Shown here: positions 1-8,951 of the stretch, piece after piece
Layout: each line of letters begins with the position of its first letter
Position numbering within the stretch: the first letter of the stretch is position 1
From: UBA11574 sp963752565
Lineage (GTDB): Bacteria > Desulfobacterota > Desulfobacteria > Desulfobacterales > UBA11574
Length of the DNA stretch: 64,000 nt
Direction: 5' to 3'
Assembly (NCBI GenBank): GCA_963752565.1
Contig: CAVVZC010000006.1
Span: 365,441-429,440 of the forward strand
The notes under the pieces: generated by a model
Told to the model about the DNA's origin: nothing
Database searches by the model: none
The model's input: the letters and a program-made list of their open reading frames with translations, nothing else
Made by a program: the position numbers and the translations under genes

Positions 1-976
1 GGCCCGCATCATCGATCACAGATTTTAAATATTTCCGAATCGGATCTTCATTATCAAAACGTTCCAACGCCAGGTTTGCATATAGAAGAACCCCGGTCAG
101 CGGATTATTGATTTCATGGGCTACCCCTGCCGCCAGTTGACCCAGGGATGCCATTTTTTCCGATTGAGCGATCTGGATTAATATCTCCTTAAGTTTCTTT
201 TCTGCAGCAATTTTTTCCCTGAGATCATAAAAAATTCCTGTGCTGGCCACTTCCTTGTCATCTTCATATATAAGGTTGGCTGTCATTTCAACAGGGATAA
301 CCTCACCGGCTGCGTTAACGACATCAACTCGCGTGGCGGTTAACTTTCCTTCTCCACCAAAATTTTTGTTCTTCAATTTCTTCATGATTTCCCTGGCTTT
401 TCCGAATGGGTAAAAGTTCTCCGCGTTTTTTGTACGAATGGCTTCTTCCATAGGATAGCCGAATAGATCTTCCGCCGCCTGATTCATTAATAATATATTT
501 CCATTTCTATCTGCAGAGATAATTGCATTGGGCGAGCTTTGTATGACCTTATCCAGATACTGTCGGATATGAATGGACCGTTTCTCCAAAGTGATCACCC
601 GTGAGGCATCGCGGACACTTTCCATTATAAATTTGACATCACCATTGTCATCCAGAATGGGTGAAAACATTCGGTCTACCCATACTTCCTCGTTTCCATC
701 AAATTCCGTTCGTCTGAGTATGGACTGCGGTTTCTTTTCGGCAATCACCTTGGAAAAAGGACAGATTGCCGGAGAACAGGGTTCATCCGTATTATAAAAA
801 ACATGGTGACATGTTTTGCCGACAACCTTTTCTAAATCGGTTCTTTTTTTTTCCAGAAAGGCTTGATTCGCAGAGATAATGACTTTGTCTGGTGTAAGAA
901 TCAGGGAAGGAAAAGGTATGGAATTGAAAACCTTTAATCTCCAGTCAAGTTCTTCAGTGACCGTAATATATTTCAT
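1..976 (-). CDS. PAS-domain sensor histidine kinase, N-terminal part (cut by window edge)
   Basis: The reading frame is open from an ATG at 976 to the window start, about 325 residues. It shows two PAS-like stretches (roughly residues 5-120 and 135-265), the second with the wording SSPNAIISADRNGNILLMN. A dimerisation/phosphoacceptor box follows, containing AAGVAHEINNPLTGVLLYAN, whose His is the expected autophosphorylation site. The ATPase domain lies outside the window. No transmembrane segment is visible, so it is probably a cytoplasmic sensor. A Cys-rich piece in the first PAS (CHHVFYNTDEPCSPAICPF) could bind a metal or sense redox, which is inference. The receiver protein at 2372-2758 on the same strand is a plausible partner. 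Confidence 0.9.
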   Translation of the reverse strand, partial: MKYITVTEELDWRLKVFNSIPFPSLILTPDKVIISANQAFLEKKRTDLEKVVGKTCHHVFYNTDEPCSPAICPFSKVIAEKKPQSILRRTEFDGNEEVWVDRMFSPILDDNGDVKFIMESVRDASRVITLEKRSIHIRQYLDKVIQSSPNAIISADRNGNILLMNQAAEDLFGYPMEEAIRTKNAENFYPFGKAREIMKKLKNKNFGGEGKLTATRVDVVNAAGEVIPVEMTANLIYEDDKEVASTGIFYDLREKIAAEKKLKEILIQIAQSEKMASLGQLAAGVAHEINNPLTGVLLYANLALERFDNEDPIRKYLKSVIDDAG

Positions 977-1039
977 ATTCGTGAGCTTATGCTGATATTT
1001 GAACGTCTATGAATTTTTTAAATCCTTAAGTCCTTATTT

Positions 1040-1537
1040 TTATGGAACCTCAAATGCCTCTAGTAAAAGAGGCCTGGCATCCTGCAGCTTTTTTTCAGGC
1101 AGTACAATGTAAACGGCGGCCCCGGCGCATACCGTTATTAACACCGGAACTCCTTGCCCGTCCAATGCTTTAAAAGCCGTATCGGCGATTCCATACCTGT
1201 CTCCAAAATGAGGACCCTGAAAGCTTATGAGTTCCACTGGATAAGTTAAATGAAAATCTTTTTCGGAATCCAGATCGATTTTCTTGCCAATATAAGATAA
1301 TACGCTATCTGCCCAAAGCTTCTCAAGTAAAATGTACAATCGTAATTTCTGATGCGTCGAATACTTTGCCAAAATTAGATGGAAACCGATATCAAGATCT
1401 GCCAATTCCATAAGCCAAAGACCCCATTGGGACATTTTCCCCGGTCTAATTTCAATATTCAATAAAGACAAATCAATAACTTCTTTAAAACCATATGTTT
1501 TAGGCTTAGGTTCCCAATAAACGGCAAACGTTTCCAC
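1040..1537 (-). CDS. conserved hypothetical protein with C-terminal ACT-like domain
   Basis: A 165-residue protein starting with GTG, with an AAGGA ribosome-binding site just upstream. The C-terminal half (from about residue 105, FQGPHFGDRYGIADTAFKAL to the end) reads like an ACT regulatory domain: a beta strand, a helix, then VPVLITVCAGAAVYIVLP and a final helix. The N-terminal half is not recognised. The next gene upstream (1592-2125) has the same layout, so the two look like a paralogous pair, perhaps a heteromeric ligand sensor. They lie between a receiver protein and a histidine kinase on the same strand. Function unknown. Confidence 0.7.
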   Translation of the reverse strand: METFAVYWEPKPKTYGFKEVIDLSLLNIEIRPGKMSQWGLWLMELADLDIGFHLILAKYSTHQKLRLYILLEKLWADSVLSYIGKKIDLDSEKDFHLTYPVELISFQGPHFGDRYGIADTAFKALDGQGVPVLITVCAGAAVYIVLPEKKLQDARPLLLEAFEVP

Positions 1538-1591
1538 TGCTTTTTCCTTAAATTGTTATTTTGGTGTCTTAGACTCTTTGTGGCTGAACGG

Positions 1592-2125
1592 TTACCTTTT
1601 CTTTTGTATCACATGAATCTCCGGTCTAAACGGTGCATGATTCGGTGGCAGGTCCATATATTCCAGTAAAATTGAAACAGCTTTATCCAATTGTGAATAA
1701 TCCGTGATAAATGTCAGGGAAGATATAGATGAGGCCATGCCATACATTGGCAGATGTGCCCTACCCAAAAGATAGAAGGCCAGACCCATTAGTTTCAGGT
1801 TCGAATGATGCGGAAATATGGACAAAGTGCCGACACTTGGAATGAATTCCAGATTTTCTTTCAGTTTAGGTTCCCCTGCAACAACTTTTTTTACCCGATG
1901 GATATCTTCAGCTGCCACACAGCATGATCCTATAATTTTTTCTCCCATACCGCTGGTCAAAATAAAGGGAATATTAATCTGATGTTGAGCCAGAAGTTGG
2001 AAAAAAAGAGCCATAGAATCCTGTGGGAGAAAACGATTCAAAAGATTTATCTGAACCAGTTCCGTGCTGAATTTTATGCCATTAATCCGTATTTTTTTGT
2101 CGATGCTTTCCCGGATATTATTCAT
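1592..2125 (-). CDS. conserved hypothetical protein with ACT-like domain
   Basis: About 177 residues from the ATG at 2125; an in-frame TTG at 2140 would add five residues. The middle and C-terminal part (VGTLSIFPHHSNLKLMGLAF, then SSISSLTFITDYSQLDKAV) resembles the ACT domains of aspartokinases, where a strand, a helix over the effector site and a second strand alternate. No catalytic domain is present, so a ligand-binding regulatory role is more likely than an enzyme. It is probably co-transcribed with the similar gene downstream (1040-1537). The ACT call is by eye and moderate in certainty. Confidence 0.65.
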   Translation of the reverse strand: MNNIRESIDKKIRINGIKFSTELVQINLLNRFLPQDSMALFFQLLAQHQINIPFILTSGMGEKIIGSCCVAAEDIHRVKKVVAGEPKLKENLEFIPSVGTLSIFPHHSNLKLMGLAFYLLGRAHLPMYGMASSISSLTFITDYSQLDKAVSILLEYMDLPPNHAPFRPEIHVIQKKR

Positions 2126-2212
2126 AAGAGATTTATGCAAGAATTATGGATCTCGCAATTTAAATCCTGATGCCAAATCCATTCGAAGCAGCTTGCTCTG
2201 ATTTTGGAGTGT

Positions 2213-2265
2213 TGGAGTATTGAAATTAATTTGCATCAAAACAAGTTTGCCGTTTCAATACTCCA
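2213..2265. repeat. perfect 13-bp inverted repeat in intergenic region
   Basis: TGGAGTATTGAAA at 2213-2225 is repeated in reverse complement at 2253-2265 (TTTCAATACTCCA). It sits in the 230-bp gap between the receiver gene and the ACT-like genes, and could form a hairpin that attenuates or ends the upstream transcript. There is no clear T-run. Confidence 0.6.
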
Positions 2266-2371
2266 TCTCTCCATCATTCCAATACTCGGTATTGTCCATT
2301 GATCCGATGAACATTCGTAAGCCCTTAAAATCTCGATAAGGATATCAGGCGTTTTGCAAGTCCAGTTAGAA

Positions 2372-2758
2372 TTATTCGAGATTTTCTTTTACAATGTCCA
2401 TCAGTTTATCCAAATCGATGGGTTTTGAAATAAAATCTTCAGCCAGTGTCGTTTTGCCACCAAAATGGGTATATTTGGTTGTTGTTACGGCATCACCCAC
2501 CGCGGTAAGAAGAACCACGGTGATATCTTTGTATTGACCATCCATTTTAATCTCGTCACACACCACATACCCATCTTTTCTCGGCATCATGACATCCAGA
2601 ATAATCAGGTCCGGCCGATCTTCTTTAATCCTTTCCCAGGCTTCAACCCCATCATACGCCTTGGTTACCCGAAAATTATTGCTTTCCAACTTCATGGTAA
2701 CCGATTCAACCAGATCGGGGTCATCATCTACCACTAAGATATGTTGCTTATCACTCAT
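2372..2758 (-). CDS. single-domain response regulator (CheY-like receiver)
   Basis: A 128-residue protein that is only a receiver domain. The acidic pocket is D11-D12-D13, the phosphoacceptor is Asp55 in LDVMMPRKDG, the conserved Thr is in LLTAVG and the Lys is in FISKP. A strong ribosome-binding site (AAGGAGG) precedes the ATG at 2758. It begins 37 bp after the corrected stop of metF (2796), so it may be the last gene of the hdr-met operon. With no output domain it would act through protein contact or pass phosphate on; the histidine kinase at 1-976 is a candidate partner. Confidence 0.9.
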   Translation of the reverse strand: MSDKQHILVVDDDPDLVESVTMKLESNNFRVTKAYDGVEAWERIKEDRPDLIILDVMMPRKDGYVVCDEIKMDGQYKDITVVLLTAVGDAVTTTKYTHFGGKTTLAEDFISKPIDLDKLMDIVKENLE

Positions 2759-2795
2759 TGATTTTCCTCCTTTTATATTTTAATGAACAATTGAA

Positions 2796-3726
2796 CTAAA
2801 GATCAAATTTGGGCCTCGGGAGAAGTCCTGCCTTTTCGGCAATCTCCGGCACCTTCTCTTCCCACTCGATGGCCATAATATGGAATCCTTTTACGCCTTC
2901 CACAGCCTTTAGGCGCTCAATGGCTTCCACACTGATTTTGATTCCTTCCTCGGGCATGTTTTTCTTTGGGAACACCGGCCATACGTTTGATTAGTTCATC
3001 CGGCACATCCATTCCAGGCACTCTGTTTTTCATGTATTTGGCCATTCCTACGGTTTTCATGGGCGTAATTCCGGCCATAATATTGACCTTTTCATGGAGA
3101 CCTCGGTCACGGACACCTTCCATCCATTTCTCAAACTTATCCAGATTGTAGATACACTGGGTTTGAATGAAATCGGTTCCTGCTTTGATCTTTTTAGCCA
3201 GGCGAGCCACCCGAAGCTCAAAAGGGTCGGCAAACGGATTGGCTGCCGCACCGATAAACATTTTGGGTGGATTCAGAATATCGTCTCCGCCCTGGAATTT
3301 GCCCTTATCCCGCATATCTCTGATCATCTGAACGAACTGAACGGAATCAATGTCATGCACATTGGCCGCCATAGGGTGATCGCCAAAGTGGGGGTGATCA
3401 CCGGATAAACAAAGCATGTTATCGATGCCGTGTGAATAGGCGCCCAGAATGTCCGCCTGCATGGCCAGCCGGTTACGGTCTCTGGTCACCATCTGAAGAA
3501 TGGGACTCATTCCCAATTGTTTAATAAACACACAGGCGGCAAAACTGGACATCCGGACCATGGCTGTCTGGTTATCCGTAACATTGACCGCATCCACATA
3601 TCCTTTAAGCATTTTGGCTTTTTCTATAATCTTTTCCGGCACGGCACCCCGTGGAGGCCCACATTCGGAGGTTACCGCCAACTCACCTGAAGCAAAAACT
3701 TTTTCCAGTACACTTTCGGTTTTCAT
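2796..3726 (-). CDS. metF: methylenetetrahydrofolate reductase MetF (single-base frameshift near C-terminus)
   Basis: FAD-type TIM-barrel reductase that converts methylene-H4folate to methyl-H4folate in the Wood-Ljungdahl pathway. Visible hallmarks are the catalytic Glu in TSECGPP, TRDRNR, the Asp in CLSGDHP and the Gln in IQTQCIYN. The uninterrupted frame stops after 269 codons. The expected C-terminus (EEGIKISVEAIERLKAVEGV, then a tail ending RPKFDL) continues in another frame to a TAG at 2796-2798. Removing one base from the run of five T (plus strand 2959-2963) restores a normal protein of about 309 residues. This is either an assembly error or a real lesion. The start overlaps the metV stop as ATGA, so the two are translationally coupled. 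Confidence 0.9.
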
Positions 3727-4391
3727 TTCACCAAATCCTCTCTTATTATCTTACGGGGTCCACCACCGCGACCTGTTCGCCAGTCTTTTGCCGCTATATT
3801 TTCTTCGTATCGATCTTCTATCCCCAGTGCCTTCAAGCGATCCCAGATGAGCTGCCAGGCGCAATCCATATCCGGATCCACTTCACACTTTCCGTTTGTG
3901 GATCCACCGCAAGGGCCGTTCAACAATCGCTTGGAACATCGTGCAATGGGACAGATCCCCCCGGTCAATCCCAAAACGCATTCTCCACATCCCTGGCATC
4001 TTTCAGCCCAAACACCCTGACGTTCCGAAGCGCCCATGAACGTTGTGTTTACCGCCGGAAAAACCGGTTTTGTTTTAAACCGCCTGGCAATTTCCTGAAC
4101 CCCGCAGCCGCAAGCCATGGACATGACCACTTCTGCTTGATCAATGTGGGTAACAAGCTCTTCTACATATTCAGGATCGCATTGCCTTTCAAGGGTCATT
4201 TCTTTAACCTCTAGCGTCTTTCCTTCTTTCATGAAGGCCATCTGGAGGGCGGAAGATAAAATTCCAACCTCCTTTCTCCCTCCCGCCGAGCACACCGTTA
4301 CACACTCGTTGCAGCCCACAAGAAGAATGCGGTGATAGGGTCTTAGGCATTCAATGAGTTCTTCCATTGGTTTTCGTTCAGCAGTGATCAT
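3723..4391 (-). CDS. metV: MetV-like methylene-THF reductase partner (Cys-rich Fe-S/zinc protein)
   Basis: 222 residues of the MTHFR C-terminal/MetV family, which pairs with short MetF proteins in acetogens and related anaerobes and carries metal clusters that feed electrons to MetF. Cysteines are plentiful: CNECVTVCSAGG near the N-terminus, CGCG around residue 112, then CQGCGECVLGLTGGICPIARC and LLNGPCGGS. It overlaps metF by four bases and follows mvhD by 35 bp. This position between the Hdr/MvhD electron-transfer genes and MetF supports a MetFV-HdrABC-MvhD complex. Confidence 0.9.
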   Translation of the reverse strand: MITAERKPMEELIECLRPYHRILLVGCNECVTVCSAGGRKEVGILSSALQMAFMKEGKTLEVKEMTLERQCDPEYVEELVTHIDQAEVVMSMACGCGVQEIARRFKTKPVFPAVNTTFMGASERQGVWAERCQGCGECVLGLTGGICPIARCSKRLLNGPCGGSTNGKCEVDPDMDCAWQLIWDRLKALGIEDRYEENIAAKDWRTGRGGGPRKIIREDLVK

Positions 4392-4426
4392 TGTGGTTCA
4401 CTCTCCTTTTAGATAAGAAATAATAA

Positions 4427-4867
4427 TTATATACTGTTAGATGCCATATCCATGGAGATGGATTTTACCGGGTTGGGTCCCAGTTTGCGAATTTTTTCCG
4501 TCATATCGGCGGCAGTCTGTGCAAAACGCTCTCCCATGCCGGCTGACATTAATATCATTTCCACCCGTTCCCCGCCGATGCCGATTTCATCAAGTAATTT
4601 TTTGATATAAGCCACCCGTCTTGCGGCATCGATGTTGCCGTTTTTAAAATGGCAGTCTCCCTCCAGACAACCTGCGACATAGACACCGTCAGCGCCCATT
4701 TCAAGGGCTTTCATGATGTGAATGGCATCGACCTTTCCGGAGCAGGGTACTCTTATAATTTTAACATTGGAAGGATAGCAAAGTCGTTTACTTCCTGCCA
4801 TATCCGCCGCCGTATACGCGCAATAGTGGCAGCAAAAAGCCACGATAACCGGTTCAAAATTTTCCAT
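4427..4867 (-). CDS. mvhD: MvhD-type hydrogenase iron-sulfur (delta) subunit
   Basis: 146 residues of the small 2Fe-2S protein family that links HdrA to its electron-donor module. The protein opens with FCCHYCAYTAADMAG, followed by RVPCSGKVD and GCLEGDCHFKNGN, the usual Cys positions of the family. The start codon overlaps the hdrA stop (TAATG), so the two are coupled. No hydrogenase gene is present in the window, so it presumably serves the MetF-linked Hdr complex rather than a MvhAG hydrogenase. Confidence 0.93.
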   Translation of the reverse strand: MENFEPVIVAFCCHYCAYTAADMAGSKRLCYPSNVKIIRVPCSGKVDAIHIMKALEMGADGVYVAGCLEGDCHFKNGNIDAARRVAYIKKLLDEIGIGGERVEMILMSAGMGERFAQTAADMTEKIRKLGPNPVKSISMDMASNSI

Positions 4868-7800
4868 TAGTTCACCCTTTCCAAAAGTCCGGTCAGTTTG
4901 GCCATGATCTGATCGTCTTCATATTGCATCAGCTGAATGGCCTTTGCCGGACATTCAGCAGCACATATGCCGCATCCATGACACTTGGCCGGATCGATTT
5001 CAGAATATCCGTCTGCATTAATAAATGGCACGTTAAAGGGACAGGCCCGAACGCAGATCAGGCAGGCCGCACACTTCTCTTTCTCCACCCGTGCCACAGC
5101 AGCACCAAGATTAAGTGTCTCTTTGGCCAACAGACCCTGAGCCCTGCCTGCCGCAGCCTGGGCCTGGGCAATACACTCTCGGATGGTCTTGGGCGCATGG
5201 GCCGTGCCGGCCACAAAAAATCCCGGGACTGACAAGTCTACGGGTCTGAGTTTGATATGATCCTCGAGAAAATAGTTGTCGTTGGTTTTCGGAATGTGAA
5301 ATATTCTTCCCAGGTCTTCCGTGGATTCTTCATCGGCAATGAACCCTGTACTCAGGCAAAGACAGTCCGCATAAACCAATACTTTTCGTTTTAATATCGG
5401 GTCATTAAATGTGACTTTCAGCTGCTCGTCATCGGCCTGAGCCTCGGGTGGTTCATCCGCCCCATATTGAACAAAAATAACGCCTTCTTCACGGGCTTTT
5501 TTATAATAATCTTCCTGGAATCCATAAGTTCGCATATCCCGATACAAAACAAAAATTTGAGCTGTTGGATTAAGTTCCAGTATCCTGAGGGCATTTTTCA
5601 CTGCAGATTGGCAGCAGACACGCGAACAATTGGGATTTTCCGAACATCTGGACCCCACGCACTGGATCATTACAACATTGCTGAAATCCTTGATCTTATC
5701 CGGTTGATCCTCAAGCACGACATCCATATCGAGTTGGGTCATAACCTTTTTATGTTCCCCCAGAAGATATTCTTTGGGTTGATTCGGTAGAGCCCCGGTG
5801 GCCAAAATGGTTACGCCATGCTTGATCTGCCGGTAAAACATCTGCGGTGCGATCTGCATTCCTGTTTTGAACATGCCCGGCATCCCTGTATGATCCACAA
5901 TAAAGGCGTTGGAGATGACCTCGATCCGATCATGTTGGGTGGTTCTATCAATCAGATCCGTCATATAGGCCTGCACATCGTCACCTTCAAGAGTCTTTCG
6001 AATCTTTTTTGCAACACCGCCCAATGCTCCGGATCGTTCTGCCAGATATACCTTAAATCCCATATCCGCCATGCTTAAAGCAGAGTTCATTCCGGTCACC
6101 CCACCGCCCACCACAAGAACATTCTTATTCATGGAAAACACATTATCCATAAGCGAGCGAGACAGGGCCACACTGGTCACCGCCATACGAATCAGTTCTT
6201 GTGCCTTATTGGATGCATCGTCAGGCCGATCAAAATGAACCCATGTATCCTGATCCCGTATGTTGGCGATTTCTACTAGGTATTTATTGAGGCCTGCCCT
6301 GCGAAGGGTGTCCTGAAATTTGGTTTCGTGAGTTCTAGGAGAACATCCACCGATGACCACCCGGTTCAGATTCTTTTCGATGATAACGTTCTCAACATGT
6401 GCCAAGGATTCCCGGCTGCACCCATGGCCGATCATTTTCGATACCTTCACATCAGAAAGTGTTCCTGCATAATCCGCCAGTCCCTTTGCATTAATTACAC
6501 CCCCGATGTTTAAACCGCAGTCACAAACAAACACTCCGATTCTAAGAGGTTCCTGGCTGACATCGCGCTCCGGTGGAAATTCTTCGACGCTTTCCGAAAT
6601 TTCAGGGATCACAGGTAAATCTTTTGAAGCACAAAATGCTGCTGCACTGGCTTGGACCATGGTTTCGGGAATATCCTTTGGACTTTCGAACATCCCACAG
6701 ACATAAATTCCAGGTATGGAAGTGGCCACCGGGCTGAAGCTATCTGTTTTTGCAAAATGGTGTTCGTTCAACTCGATCCCCAGTTTTCCAGCCAGTTCCT
6801 GCACGTCCTGGGAAACCTTGAAGCCGGTGGATAGTACCACCATATCGAAATCTTCGGTGACATTGATATTGCTGTCATGGGGAGTATAGATAATGGACAG
6901 AGACCCTGTTTCCGGATCATGGAAAACACTATGGGGGCGACTTCTCACCAGACGAATACCGTAATCGTCTTTGGCCCGATTTAAATACAATTCATAGTCT
7001 TTACCGAATGTTCTCATGTCCATATAAAAGATGGCGGTTTCGATGGAATCTTGAAAGCGCTCCTTGGTAACGATGGCCTCCTTCAATGCAAACATACAAC
7101 ACACACTGGAACAGTATGAAGCAGCGCCTTCATGAAGGCTGCGCGATCCCACACACTGAATCCAGGCTATTTTATTGGGTTGTTTTCCATCTGAAGGACG
7201 GATGAGTTCCCCCTGGGTAGGGCCGGATGCGGATAATATGCGCTCATATTCCAGGCTGGTCACCACATCAGGGTTTGCTGCATGACCCAAACTATCCAAT
7301 TTGCCAGGGTCAAACACCTCGGCACCCGGCGCCAGGACAATGGCACCGGCTTCTACTTCTCGAACCTTTTGGGTATCTTCAGGGAGGATGGCATCCGCCT
7401 TGCAAACCTTGACCAGTGCATCAATATCTTTGCATTTTTCTATGTCAATGGAAAAGGCATGGGGGATTGCCTGAGGATATCGCATACAGGTCGGCGCACG
7501 ATGATCGAGCCCTGGTGAGAAACGAACACATTCCGGAAATTTTTTAAAACAATCACCGCATGCCGTACACTTATCCAGATCGATATATCGGGGTTCCGTG
7601 ATTAATTTTAATTTAAAATCACCTGTCTCCCCTTGGACTTCGGCGACCTGCGTCATTGCCAGAAGCTCGATATGCAACTGGCGGCCGCTTTCGGATAGAT
7701 TGGGAGACAGGGTGCACAAATCGCAATTGTTGGTGGGAAAGGTACGATCCAGTTGGGTCATCAGTCCGCCGATGGAATATGCCTTATCGATCAACACCAC

Positions 7801-7905
7801 ATCCCGGTTCGATTCAGCCAGATCCATGGCAGCCCGAATACCACCAACTCCCCCGCCAATTACAAGTACCGTATGATTTTGTTTAAACGTATTTTGATCT
7901 TGCAT
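4867..7905 (-). CDS. hdrA: HdrA, large tandem-module heterodisulfide reductase flavoprotein
   Basis: 1012 residues, far longer than the roughly 650 of a classical HdrA, apparently because two HdrA-like modules are joined. Module 1 has a dinucleotide fold GGGVGGIRAAMDLAES at about 17-32, CDLC at 61-64 and CTACGDC at 113-119. It also contains IQCVGSR with a following Cys cluster. Module 2 has a second FAD fold GGGVTGMNSALSMADMG from about 598, another IQCVGSR-CxxCC set, and a C-terminal ferredoxin domain (CAACLICVRACP and CHGCGICAAECP, residues 945-985). The FAD of HdrA is the bifurcation site in characterised complexes; the double form would give two flavins per chain. It sits between metF2 and mvhD in the operon. 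Confidence 0.93.
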   Translation of the reverse strand: MQDQNTFKQNHTVLVIGGGVGGIRAAMDLAESNRDVVLIDKAYSIGGLMTQLDRTFPTNNCDLCTLSPNLSESGRQLHIELLAMTQVAEVQGETGDFKLKLITEPRYIDLDKCTACGDCFKKFPECVRFSPGLDHRAPTCMRYPQAIPHAFSIDIEKCKDIDALVKVCKADAILPEDTQKVREVEAGAIVLAPGAEVFDPGKLDSLGHAANPDVVTSLEYERILSASGPTQGELIRPSDGKQPNKIAWIQCVGSRSLHEGAASYCSSVCCMFALKEAIVTKERFQDSIETAIFYMDMRTFGKDYELYLNRAKDDYGIRLVRSRPHSVFHDPETGSLSIIYTPHDSNINVTEDFDMVVLSTGFKVSQDVQELAGKLGIELNEHHFAKTDSFSPVATSIPGIYVCGMFESPKDIPETMVQASAAAFCASKDLPVIPEISESVEEFPPERDVSQEPLRIGVFVCDCGLNIGGVINAKGLADYAGTLSDVKVSKMIGHGCSRESLAHVENVIIEKNLNRVVIGGCSPRTHETKFQDTLRRAGLNKYLVEIANIRDQDTWVHFDRPDDASNKAQELIRMAVTSVALSRSLMDNVFSMNKNVLVVGGGVTGMNSALSMADMGFKVYLAERSGALGGVAKKIRKTLEGDDVQAYMTDLIDRTTQHDRIEVISNAFIVDHTGMPGMFKTGMQIAPQMFYRQIKHGVTILATGALPNQPKEYLLGEHKKVMTQLDMDVVLEDQPDKIKDFSNVVMIQCVGSRCSENPNCSRVCCQSAVKNALRILELNPTAQIFVLYRDMRTYGFQEDYYKKAREEGVIFVQYGADEPPEAQADDEQLKVTFNDPILKRKVLVYADCLCLSTGFIADEESTEDLGRIFHIPKTNDNYFLEDHIKLRPVDLSVPGFFVAGTAHAPKTIRECIAQAQAAAGRAQGLLAKETLNLGAAVARVEKEKCAACLICVRACPFNVPFINADGYSEIDPAKCHGCGICAAECPAKAIQLMQYEDDQIMAKLTGLLERVN

Positions 7906-7998
7906 GTGTACCCTTATCTTGTGTTTGTTGTCTGTTTGAAATCATTTTTACTTTTGAATCCGTTATTGATCGAACCCATAAAATGACAAAAACAACCG

Positions 7999-8871
7999 TC
8001 AAATTCCTGCATAATCCAGAATCTTAGGAAGCCGGTATTCCCAGCCGAGGGTAATGATATGCACGCCCTGGACAACTTCTTTTAGGCCTGCAATGGTTTC
8101 TCCGGCAATCCGTAGACACTCCATTTCCGTATCCGACGCTTTCCGAATACGTTTGATCACATCCTCTGAAATATGGGCGCCCGGTTCGTAAGTTGAGATA
8201 TATCTGGCGATTCCCACGGATTTTATGAGAAAAACCGTGGGAATAATCGGCACCCCTAAATTTTTGAACGCATCCATAGCCGCAAAAAAGCGATTTAAAT
8301 CATAGACAGGAGGCGTAATTATAAATTGAGCGCCGGCCTCGATCTTTTTTCTTGCTAGTGACAATTCCTTTTCAAATGCCGCATCGTCAGCGGACGGAGC
8401 CATGGTACATCCCACGGTAAAAGAGGGACTCCCATTCAAATCGAAATCCGCCATGTCCACACCTTTCTGCAAGGATTGAATGGCGCCCAAAAGCGCCAGT
8501 TCATCCAGGTCATCTACCGGTTTTGCGTCTCGATGATCACCCTTGGCCATTTCTTCACTGTGGACAACAACGAGATTCTGAATACCCAGTACATGGGCTG
8601 CCAGGATATCTCCTTGAAGCGCCATCCGGTTACGGTCCCGACAATAGACATGAATGATGGATTCAACGCCCTGCTGGTGCATGAGAACACCACCGGCCAG
8701 TGCACTCATTCGCATGATGCCATTGTCCATATCAGGAACAATGACGGCATCAACACGCCCTTTGATACGTCGCGCATTGGTAACAAGCTCAGATATATCC
8801 ACTCCCTTGGGTGTATTCATCTCAGCCAGCACAACAAATTCACCTGATGTTAATCGTTTCTGAAAACTCAT
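7999..8871 (-). CDS. MetF-like paralog with altered active-site residues
   Basis: 290 residues with the methylene-THF reductase fold: FVVLAEMNTPKG (Glu kept), VYCRDRNRMALQGDILAAH as in MetF, and the C-terminal helix HIITLGWEYRLPKIL. Two positions differ from the MetF in the same operon. The CLSGDHP motif becomes VVVHSEEMAKG, and the substrate/flavin Gln in TQCIYN is replaced in ITPPVYD. It may be catalytically altered, act on another C1 substrate, or be a structural subunit. It lies between the hdrCB fusion (80 bp) and hdrA (93 bp), so it belongs to the same transcript. Confidence 0.85.
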   Translation of the reverse strand: MSFQKRLTSGEFVVLAEMNTPKGVDISELVTNARRIKGRVDAVIVPDMDNGIMRMSALAGGVLMHQQGVESIIHVYCRDRNRMALQGDILAAHVLGIQNLVVVHSEEMAKGDHRDAKPVDDLDELALLGAIQSLQKGVDMADFDLNGSPSFTVGCTMAPSADDAAFEKELSLARKKIEAGAQFIITPPVYDLNRFFAAMDAFKNLGVPIIPTVFLIKSVGIARYISTYEPGAHISEDVIKRIRKASDTEMECLRIAGETIAGLKEVVQGVHIITLGWEYRLPKILDYAGI

Positions 8872-8951
8872 AAGCTTCCTTCCTCTTTTGTCATTATTCA
8901 GATGTCGTTAAATAGTTAAAAGGTCCGTCGTTTCTTTTGCCGGATCAATGG

